A DNA stretch of 64,000 bases from the NCBI GenBank assembly GCA_029582155.1, contig CM055896.1, forward strand, positions 11,740,987 through 11,804,986, written 5' to 3'. Made by a program: the position numbers and the translations under genes. Under the pieces are notes generated by a model. The model was not told the DNA's origin. It did no database searches and was given only the letters and a program-made list of their open reading frames with translations. How positions within the stretch are numbered: the stretch's first letter is position 1; the number at the start of each line of letters is the position of its first letter. This document shows, in pieces, positions 24,401 to 36,400 of this stretch. The DNA comes from Panopea generosa (lineage: Eukaryota > Mollusca > Bivalvia > Adapedonta > Hiatellidae).

Positions 24401-27400
24401 CTTTAATATGACACAAAGAACAAAATTCAACTGTGTAGTGAGACCTACAGGTTTTATATTACATTCACCTGTTTTTTTAGGATCATTATCCTTCCGCAAG
24501 AAACCAATATTATGTCCTACATAAATTAATTAGAGAGAACTGTGCCTAAATTCATCAACAATTTGAGTCTGAGAAATCTTACATTTCTATAAAACCTTGT
24601 AAAAATACAATAATGAGTAAAAAATGTGATTGTGTAACATTTTTTGTTAAATAATCATTAAAACTATTTGTTTTCGCAAATACATCTAGTAACTTGCTTG
24701 TTAAAATAGATGTTATTTGAATATAAAGTATTTGACAATTTGAGCTGAGTCTAAATCTCAGACTCAAAATACTGATAAATTTAGGTCCTCCAGAGCGCGA
24801 ATCCACGACCTCAACAATAAAATGTAACCTTGTAGCGACGCCTTGGACTAACTGGCCACGGAGGACCGTGTTAGTAAAAATGATATTGCTAATCTATCGT
24901 TGCATGTACTTGTATGTACGTATATAGAAGGTGGACCCGACAGAACGCTGGGGCAGATTTTATATAGTGGTGAGGTCGACAGGGGTGGTATCCTTCAAAA
25001 AAGAAAGTTATGTGTATCTTTCCGGCAGAAGACGCCTTACAATGATGGTTCAGACTGACAAAGCTGTATATAAACCTGGAGAGACCGGTAAGATAGCTGT
25101 CAATTATTATAAAGAGGTCTCACTTCTATATCCGATTTAAACCTAGAGATACCGGTATGCTGTATGTCAATTGATATGAAGAGATCTCACTTCTCTCTCC
25201 GATATCAACCAATAGGACCGATATGATATCTGTCACTTAACATAAAGAGGTCTCATTTCTATATCCAATACAAACTTGAAGAGACCGGTATGATATCGGT
25301 CAATTATTATAAAGAGGTCTCACTTCTATATCCGATTTAAACCTAGAGATACCGGTATGCTGTATGTCAGTTGATATGAAGAGGTCTCACTTCTCTATCC
25401 GATATCAACCAGTAGGACCGATATGATATCTGTCACTTAACATAAAGAGGTCTCATTACTATCTCCAATACAAACTTGAAGAGACCGGTATGATATCGGT
25501 CAATTATTATAAAGAGGTCTACCTTCTATATCCGATTTAAACCTAGAGATACCGGTATGCTGTTTGTCAATTGATATGAAGAGGTCTGACTTCTATCTCC
25601 GATTTAAACCTAGAGAGACCGTAGAGCTATATGTCAATTGGTATGAAAAGGTCTCACTTCTCTCTCCGATATCAACCAGGAGGACCGGTATGTTATCTGT
25701 CAATTAACATAAAGAGGTCTAATTTCTATCTCCGATATAAACCTGGAGAGACCGGTATGATATCGGTCAATTATTATAAAGAGGTCTCACTTCTATATCC
25801 GATTTAAACCTAGAGATACCGGTATGCTGTATGTCAATTGATATGAAGAGGTCTAATTTCTATCTCCGATATAAACCTGGAGAGACCGGTATGATATATG
25901 TCAATTTATATAAAGAGGTCTAATTTCTATCTCCGATATAAACCTGGAGAGACCGGTATGATATATGTCAATTTATATAAAGAGGTGTCATTTCTATCTC
26001 CGATTTAAACCGGGAGAGACCGGTATGATATCCATCTATTAAAATAAAGATACTCGTCTCTATGCCCTCCACCACAAAATGATTATACTAAAAAATAAGA
26101 CACCTTATACCCAACTACAAATGACCAATAACCGAGCTGTATGCAATAAATCCACTTACAGTTAAACACATCTGAAATTTGTCTTAATAAGACTACATAA
26201 TGTTTTAAACAATTTCTACAACACACACACATATATATATTTGGATTTATGTGCGATTGTTTGCTTTTTCAGTTAATTTTAGGATTTTCATGATTGATGA
26301 AAAGTTTAACGTCAAGAACCACACACTGAATGTTGAAATATTTGTAAGTGTTTATGTTTTGTTTATATATTTATTTACTACTCAGTGTTATCGTCTCTTA
26401 AATATAATAAATCAAATAATTAAAGTTTTTAATGGTAGAAAAATAGAAATGTAAATCGAAAATTAAGTTCTTAAAACTTCGTGAAGGATTGTGGGTTCGG
26501 TCCTCCGCCATGGCAATGTGTGGTGTCTTTGAGCAAGACACTTTATCCGCATATGCTAAATACTGGTTCTACACAGGAAGACTTTGAGCGTGATTTGTTT
26601 TAGTTGCTAACTTGTTTCACAATCGAAGAAAAATAAGTAAGTTTAAAATAAAATCTAAATGTGTCCAAGGCATCAAGTAGTTATTGTAAAGACGCAAAAA
26701 CAAAACAAAAACAACAACTGAGATTTGTATACTGTTCCAGGCTGCGTACTGGACATTTAAGGGTTCCTGACAAGATACTATAATTAAACAATCAAATTAA
26801 TTCAATAATACTTTGTGTTTTATCAGGATCCGAAACGTAACAAAATGGCCGAACATATTGGGGTAGGAGGCATGCTGGGATATGAAGATAAATTCAAGTT
26901 ATCAGACAGACTGAACGAAGGTCAATGGGTTATTAGAACGGAATACAAAGTAAGCAATAATAATTGTATGATCTTTGGATTTTGTATTTTCAAGGATAAT
27001 AATGTCTTTTATTGTATTTTGAATATCTTTATATTTTGTTGTACAAATGAATTATAAAATAGACTTTGGAAACTGTGTTTTGAAGCACTATATATATGTG
27101 TTACTGTACAATTGATTTTTTATGGACTTTGGAAACTGTATTTTGAAACACATTACTTGTATGGTCTTTTGAAACTGTATTTTCATGTTCTAAACTGTAT
27201 TTTGAATATCGATATATTTTATTGTACAAATGAATTATAATATAGACCTTGGAACCGTATTTTGAAGCGCTATATATTTTATTGTCAATTGAATTATGAT
27301 ATCTTAGTTGAAAACGGTATTTTGTAGAACTCGACATCGAAACTGTCTATTACCTCTCTTTCTTTCTTTCTTGCAACCAGAACAAGATGTTTTGTGGCAT

Positions 27401-30400
27401 AAATTTATTGCTACAAATTTTTAAACTTGATATTAACTTTAAGTGAAATACATATATTGATATCCAAAAGTTTAGTCTGTATTTTCATGCAAGTTTAACT
27501 ATAATACAAAATAAAAAATGGATATTTTTTTTACAATTCAGCTATATTTGTCGAAGTATGTAGGGAAACTTCAACATACTTTTGGATTTATTCTATAATT
27601 TGGCTGACAGTTATTGTCCCTTTATGTAAAATAGCATTTTATTAAATAAAAATACAATTTGTATAGTGAAACAACTGAAACTGTGCAAATGATGAGAGAC
27701 TTGTAAGAAAATTCATAATATGTCATCACTGTACATATATTCCCTCTTGACAGTTAAGAAAGCCGGTAAATTACCGCCTTTTACATTAAAATAAGAATGA
27801 TTTAGGATGATGGATATCACCAGGATGAAAGTTGGTATACTTTATTTAATCACCGATTCTGTTTGTTGCAAACCCAAACTCAATTTCAAACTACGTCTTC
27901 AAAATATCATTTCCATATCCAGGCACACATCCGACTTTAAATGTACCCAATTGGATTTTCCATGTATTTATACTGACTTAACTTTTGGTTTTCAGTATAT
28001 TACATTTTTTGTCATACGTGATTACAAATATGTGAACTATGATGCCTTTAAACATTTTATTATGCACCTTTTCAAAATATAACGATTTTTGAATGTGGGT
28101 TTCAACACATTTCCGGCTATATATGGCATATCCAGTCTTATCGGTGGATGAGGACCGTATAATGAATCTGAGTAGAACATAACCGTCAGTAGGACGATGG
28201 TTCTACTCAGATTAATTCTAAAGTCTTCCGCCATCAATAGAACTGGGTATGCCTGAAATATGTTGAAAATGGCACTAAATCGCCCATTCATTGTGTACAT
28301 TAATCTAACTACTGTTTCCAGGATAATTTTAACCAGAAAAGGTGGGACAGCTATACGTTCGATGTTAGAGAATACAGTAAGTTGTTTTGCAATAACTGAT
28401 ATGTTGGAATCAAGGTTATATTTAACATTTGCACATAGTATCACTAAATTGTACGAAAATACCGTTGTTGTCATTTTAAATATCTTATTTTATGAAACAG
28501 CATTATTCTAATATCACTGTATCTCCGTGAATAAACGAGTTACCATGCATGTCATTTTACGAATCTTTAACAGGATCCTTCTCGTATAACATACCAGAAC
28601 ATATATGCAAGTTGTTAAGTGTCAACTCCTTCTCGTTGTAAGCGACCAGTACATATATGCAAATTGTTAAGTGTCAGCTCCTACTCGTATAAGCTACCAG
28701 TACATATATGCAAATTGTGAGGTGTCAACTCCTACACGTATAAACTACAAGTACATATATGCAAATTGTTAAGTGTCAACTCCTACTCATATAAGCTACC
28801 AGTACATACATGTATATGCAAGTTGTTAAGTGTCAACTCCTTCTCGTTGTAAGCAACCAGTACATTTAGGAAAATTGTTAAGTGTCAACTCCTACTCGTT
28901 TAAGCAACCAGTACATATATGCAAATTGTAAAGTGTCAACTCCTACTCGTATAAGCAACCAGTACATATATGCAAATTGTTAAGTGTCAACTCCTACTTG
29001 TATAAGCAACCAGTACATATATGAAAATTGTTTAGTGTCAACTACTACACGTATAAGCTACAAGTACATATATGCAAATTGTTAAGTGTCAACTCCTACT
29101 TGTATAAGCAACCAGTACATATATGAAAATTGTTTAGTGTCAACTACTACACGTATAAGCTACAAGTACATATATGCAAATTGTTAAGTGTCAACTCTTA
29201 CTCGTATAAGCTACCAGTACATATATGCAAATTGTTAAGTGTCAACCCATACTCGTATAAGCAACATGTACATATATGCAAATTGTTAAGGGTCAACTCC
29301 TACTCGTATAAGCTACCAGTACATATATGCAAAGTGTTAAGTGTCAACTCCTACTTGTATAAGCAACTAGTACATATATGCAAATTGTTAAGTGTCAACT
29401 CTAACTCGTATAAGCTACCAGTACATATATGCAAATTGTTAAGTTTCAACTCCTGGTATGTAAGCTATCATTGCATGTATGCAAATTGTTAATTGTTAAT
29501 TCCTGGTAAATAAGCTATCATTGCATGTATGCAAATTGTTAAGTGTCAACTCCTGGTATGTAAGCTATCATTGCATGTATGCAAATTGTTCATTGTCAAC
29601 TCCTGGTATGTAAGCTATCATTGCATATATGCAAATTGTTAAGTGTCAACTCCCGGTATTTAAGCTATCATTGCATGTATGCAAATTGTTGATTGTCAAT
29701 ACCTGGTAAATAAGCTATCATTGCATGTATGCAAATTGTTAAGTGTCAACTCCTGGTATATAAGCTATCATTGCATATATGCAAATTGTTAAGTGTCAAC
29801 TCCCGGTATATAAGCTATCATTGCATGTATGCAAATTATTAAATGTTCTTCCAGGTTTGTAAGCTATCATTGCATTTATGTAAATTGTTAAATGTCAACT
29901 CCAGGTATGTAAGCTATCATTGCATGTATTTAAATTGTTAAATGTCAACTCCTGGTATATAAGCTATCATTGCATATATGTAAATTGTTAAATGTCAACT
30001 CCTGGTATGTTAGCTATCATTGCATGTATGTAAATTGTTAAATGTCAACTCCTGGTATGTAAGCTATCATATATATATGTAAATTGTTAAATGTCAACTC
30101 CTGGTATGTAAGCTATCATTGCATATATGTAAATTGTTAAATGTCAACTCCTGGTATGTAAGCTATCATATATATATGTAAATTGTTAAATGTCAACTCC
30201 TGGTATGTAAGCTATCATTGCATATATGTAAATTGTTAAATGTCAACTCCTGGTATGTAAACTATCATTGCATGTATGTAAATTGTTAAATGTCAACTCC
30301 TGGTATGTAAGCTATCATTGCATGTATGTAAATTGTTAAATGTCAACTCCTGGTATGTAAGCTATCATTGCATGTATGTAAATTGTTAAATGTCAACTCC

Positions 30401-33400
30401 TGGTATGTAAGCTATCATTGCATGTATGTAAATTGTTAAATGTCAACTCCTGGTATGTAAGCTATCATTGCATGTATGTAATTTGTTCAATGTCAACTCC
30501 TGGTATGTAAGCTATCATTGCATGTATGTAAATTGTTAAATGTCAACTCCTGTTATGTAAGCTATCATTGCATGTATGTAAATTGTTAAATGTCAACTCC
30601 TGGTATGTAAGCTGTCATTGCATTGATGTAAATTGTTAAGTGTCAACTCCTGGTATGTAAGCTGTCATTGCATGTATGTAAATTGTTAAATGTCAACTCC
30701 TGGTATGTAAGCTATCATTGCATGTATGCAAATTGTTAAGTGTCAACTTTAGCTATAAATGCATGTATGCAAATTGTTTAGTGTCAACTCCTGGTATGTT
30801 AGCTGTCATTGCATTTATGTAAATTGTTAAATGTCAACTCCTGGTATGTAAGCTATCATTGCATGTATGTAAATTGTTAAATGTCAACTCCTGGTATGTA
30901 AACTATCATTGCAAGTATGTAAATTGTTAAGTGTCAACTTTAGCTATAAATGCATGTATGCAAATTGTTTAGTGTCAACTCCTGGTATGTTAGCTGTCAT
31001 TGCATGTATGTAAATTGTTAAATGTCAACTCCTGGTATGTAAGCTATCATTGCATGTATGTAAATTGTTAAATGTCAACTCCTGGTATGTAAGCTATCAT
31101 TGCATGTATGTAAATTGTCAAATGTCAACTCCTGGTATGTAAGCTATCATTGCATGTATGTAAATTGTTAAATGTCAACTCCTGTTATGTAAGCTATCAT
31201 TGCATGTATGCAAATTGTTAAGTGTCAACTTTAGCTATAAATGCATGTATGCAAATTGTTTAGTGTCAACTCCTGGTATGTAAGCTATCATTGCATGTAT
31301 GTAAATTGTTAAATGTCAACTCCTGGTATGTAAGCTATCATTGCATGTATGTAAATTGTTAAATGTCAACTCCTGGTATGTAAGCTATCATTGCATGTAT
31401 GTAATTTGTTCAATGTCAACTCCTGGTATGTAAGCTATCATTGCATGTATGTAAATTGTTAAATGTCAACTCCTGTTATGTAAGCTATCATTGCATGTAT
31501 GTAAATTGTTAAATGTCAACTCCTGGTATGTAAGCTGTCATTGCATTGATGTAAATTGTTAAGTGTCAACTCCTGGTATGTAAGCTGTCATTGCATGTAT
31601 GTAAATTGTTAAATGTCAACTCCTGGTATGTAAGCTATCATTGCATGTATGCAAATTGTTAAGTGTCAACTTTAGCTATAAATGCATGTATGCAAATTGT
31701 TTAGTGTCAACTCCTGGTATGTTAGCTGTCATTGCATTTATGTAAATTGTTAAATGTCAACTCCTGGTATGTAAGCTATCATTGCATGTATGTAAATTGT
31801 TAAATGTCAACTCCTGGTATGTAAACTATCATTGCAAGTATGTAAATTGTTAAGTGTCAACTTTAGCTATAAATGCATGTATGCAAATTGTTTAGTGTCA
31901 ACTCCTGGTATGTTAGCTGTCATTGCATGTATGTAAATTGTTAAATGTCAACTCCTGGTATGTAAGCTATCATTGCATGTATGTAAATTGTTAAATGTCA
32001 ACTCCTGGTATGTAAGCTATCATTGCATGTATGTAAATTGTCAAATGTCAACTCCTGGTATGTAAGCTATCATTGCATGTATGTAAATTGTTAAATGTCA
32101 ACTCCTGTTATGTAAGCTATCATTGCATGTATGCAAATTGTTAAGTGTCAACTTTAGCTATAAATGCATGTATGCAAATTGTTTAGTGTCAACTCCTGGT
32201 ATGTAAGCTATCATTGCATGTATGTAAATTGTTAAATGTCAACTCCTGGTATGTAAGCTATCATTGCATGTATGTAAATTGTTAAATGTCAACTCCTGGT
32301 ATGTAAGCTCTCATTGCATGTATGTAAATTGTTAAATGTCAACTTCTGGTATGTAAGCTGTCATTGCATATATGTAAATTGTTAAGTGTCAACTCCTGGT
32401 ATGTAAGCTATCATTGCATGTATGTAAATTGTTAAATGTCAACTCCTGGTATGTAAGCTGTCATTGCATTTATGTAAATTGTTAAATGTCAACTCCTGGT
32501 ATGTAAGCTGTCATTGCATTTATGTAAATTGTTAAATGTCAACTCCTGGTATGTAAGCTATCATTGCATGTATGCAAATTGTTAAGTGTCAACTTTAGCT
32601 ATAAATGCATGTATGCAAATTGTTTAGTGTCAACTCCTGGTATGTTAGCTGTCATTGCATGTATGTAAATTGTTAAATGTCAACTCCTGGTATGTAAGCT
32701 ATCATTGCATGTATGTAAATTGTTAAATGTCAACTCCTGGTATGTAAGCTATCATTGCATGTATGTAAATTGTTAAATGTCAACTCCTGTTATGTAAGCT
32801 ATCATTGCATGTATGCAAATTGTTAAGTGTCAACTTTAGCTATAAATGCATGTATGCAAATTGTTTAGTGTCAACTCCTGGTATGTAAGCTATCATTGCA
32901 TGTATGTAAATTGTTAAATGTCAACTCCTGGTATGTAAGCTATCATTGCATGTATGTAAATTGTTAAATGTCAACTCCTGGTATGTAAGCTATCATTGCA
33001 TGTATGTAAATTGTTAAATGTCAACTCCTGGTATGTAAGCTCTCATTGCATGTATGTAAATTGTTAAATGTCAACTTCTGGTATGTAAGCTGTCATTGCA
33101 TATATGTAAATTGTTACGTGTCAACTCCTGGTATGTAAGCTATCATTGTATTTATGTAAATTGTTAAATGTCATCTCCTGGTATGTAAGCTATCATTGCA
33201 TGTATGCAAATTGTTAAGTGTCAACTTTAGCTATAAATGCATGTATTCAAATTGTTTAGTGTCAACTCCTGGTTTGTAAGCAATCATTGCATGGTTGCAA
33301 ATTGCTAAATGTCAACTTTAGCTATAAATGCATGTATGCAAATTGTTAAGTGTCAACTCCTGGTATGTTAGCTGTCATTGCATATATGCGAATTGTTAAG

Positions 33401-36400
33401 TGTCAACTCCTGGTTTATAAGCTATAATTGCATAATTATATGCGAATTGTAAAGAGTCAACTCCTGGTATATAAGCTATCATTGCATATATAAAAAATTG
33501 TTAAGTGTCAACTCCTGGTATATAAGCTATCATTGCATAATTATATGCGAATTGTAAAGTGTCAACTCCTGGTATATAGGCTATCATTGCATATATGCAA
33601 ATTGTTAAGTGTCAACTCCTGGTATATAATCTATCATTGCATAATCATATGCGAATTGTAAAATGTCAACTCCTAGTATGTAAGCTATCATTACATATAT
33701 GCAAATTGTTAAGTGTCAACTCCTGGTATATAAGCTATCATTGCATTATTATATGCGAATTGTAAAATGTCAACTCCTGGTATATAAGCTATCATTGCAT
33801 ATATGCAAATTGTTAAGTGTCAACTCCTGATATATAAGCTATCATTGCATAATTATATGCGAATTGTAAAGTGTCAACTCCTGGTATATAAGCTATCATT
33901 GCATATATGCAAATTGTTAAGTGTCAACTCCTGGTATATAATCTATCATTGCATAATTATATGCGAATTGTAAAGTGTCAACTCCTGGTATATAAGCTAT
34001 CATTGCATATATGCAAATTGTTAAGTGTCAACTCCTGGTATATAAGCTATCATTGCATATATGCAAATTGTAAAGTGTCAACTCCTGGTATGTAAGCTAT
34101 CATTGCATATATGCAAATTGTTTAGTGTCAACTCCTGGTATATAAGCTATCATTGCATAATTATATGCGAATTGTAAAGTGTCAACTCCTGGTATATAAG
34201 CTATCATTGCATGCATGCAAATTGTCCCTACTACAATCCAGGCGTGTTCCATGTTAGCTCCTGGTATATAATTGTTTTTGTGTGTCATGTGGTTGCCATG
34301 CTTTGTGTGTACATTTATAATCCAAAATAGCTCTATCTATCTACCTTTATAAAATCAGGTACATGTTCTAAGTAAAATCAACAAAGGCGAAATTATCGTG
34401 AGTAAAAGTACTTAACTTGTTTATAAAATGTTTTTTTTAATATATCTATTTTAAGTAATGTATATATTCCGACTATTTTAGAACTACCAAAGTTTGATGT
34501 GACATTGACAGCTCCTTCAGTCATAACAAACGTCGATACGTCAATCTCAGGAAAGGTTAAAGCTGCGTAAGTTATACAATACGTCTATAAAGTGCAGTAC
34601 CGTGGTGCAGTCTAGGACACTACCCAATACCACACCACATCACACCAGACTACTACACAACACTGCACGTCACGCCACGTCACGCTACGCCACACCTTAC
34701 CACACCACTACACACGAAGCCATGCCACACCACGCAACGCCACGTCACGATACACTACACGCCACGCCACGCCACCCCACGATACACTACACTACGCTAC
34801 ACGCAGCGCTACGCCACGTCACGATACACTTTACGCCACGCCATGCCACGATACACTACATGCCACGCCACGCTACACCATACAGCATCAACCACACCAA
34901 ACCACACACCACAAAACACGACATGACACGATACCCGCCACACGACAACACACGACACACGACACGACACGACACCACACCACACCACACGACACCACAC
35001 GACACCACACGACACCACACCACACGACACCACACCACACCACACCACACCACACCACACCACAACACACCACACCACACCACACCACACCACACCACAC
35101 GATGCAACAGCACAACACATAACCGATCTGTCCATACATTATTTGTATTGTTTTTCTTATTTTCATTCAATAGTCATGTACTGTTTTGTCCAATAAGCAC
35201 CTTTCTCCCATATTTTCCTGCATATTTAAGAGGTTATTTTTAATGTTCTGATGACACAAAATTTCGTCTGACGTCTTGATGGATAACGAATGGTCAATGG
35301 AAACCAGCCAATTAGTCAAAATGTCAAAGTTCTAGCGGTCAGATAGTAATTTTAAGCATATTCCAATGACTAATGCTTATATTACATGCACATTAAAATG
35401 ATTTCTGTTTACCTTAAACAGTTATAAGCAAGAGCTCTACAGTCTTCAGTCACGTGCACCAGATCCACATTTCCCTGTACATTGTAATAGATACATTGTT
35501 TTGATTTAACGTGTACTTGGAGTTTCTTATTATGCAAGACGCAGTCAAGCGGAACTCAGTCTAGAGGTTGCTGATTCGATCCCCAGCTCGACCCGATGCC
35601 TCTCAAAAACAACATTCAGTACTAGTTCCACTCAAGAAGCGATATTGAGAGCGGTTAATATAAGCTCTGAGCTTTCTTCGCAATTGATCTAAACTAAATT
35701 ATTATAAACTAAGACGAAGTAACTCTCTTTATAACAATAAAGTATAGTTATATAGAAGGTTAACTATATATTGTTATCGTCTTTATATCCGATTTAAACC
35801 TGGTTATTAATGTGGCTAGTTACATCACCATGCACAACATATACATTTTCCTAAGTCTGAAAAATATACCTGTCTCTGGCAGAATGAAAATACTATTTTG
35901 CATATTAATTTAGAGTTTCAATTATTTGCGGCGTTTCTTAAACACGTGTTTCAACATCACACACACACTAACACAGAAAGCAGAACTGTCTATAATTATA
36001 TAGTTTATTCTTACATTATTACATCTTTCATTTAAACTGTAATGGTCACTTCTTAAACACGATATACACTTCAAAACATAATTAAGACACAGTTTCCATC
36101 CCGCCTCCTAACACACATGTTCCCGGCCCTATTGCCTAAAATCCAGCCTCGCCTAAGTAAACCTAAAACTGACAGCTTGCACTATTAAATGACATAAGGT
36201 GACAGCTAATTCATCTCCCCATATTGTTGTGCATCTATACGTAGATGTCGGCTTACTCCACATAAAACAGGTTCACATCTCTATTTTAGACCTATTTACG
36301 ATATTGTTTTGACAGGGTGTCATTCATCAGAAGTTCAAGCAAAGTTCAGACTTCCCATATTAATGACTACATGCATTTCGTCATACGTATGAATTATCCC

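Noticed and set aside
28037-28474. 145-codon minus-strand frame and an 83-codon plus-strand frame
   Set aside because: The minus frame is the shadow of AT-rich intron plus SINE tail. On the plus strand only 28322-28376, in a different splice context, has family sequence.
29130-29492. 120-codon frame with [13 protein letters not shown]-type repeats
   Set aside because: Translation of the 50-bp minisatellite. The frame breaks as units change length, and it lies inside a TEP intron.
34358-34398. Possible extra TEP exon (ag/gtacatgttctaagtaaaatc...), reading [13 protein letters not shown]
   Set aside because: The donor does not fit the phase needed by exon 8. Exons 7 and 8 already join exactly (REYKLPKFDV), leaving no residues missing.
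34602-35243. 213-codon His/Thr-rich open frame and overlapping Val/Cys-rich frames on the other strand
   Set aside because: They arise from the CAC-rich low-complexity array in intron 8. There is no start context or conserved domain, and several frames are open at once.
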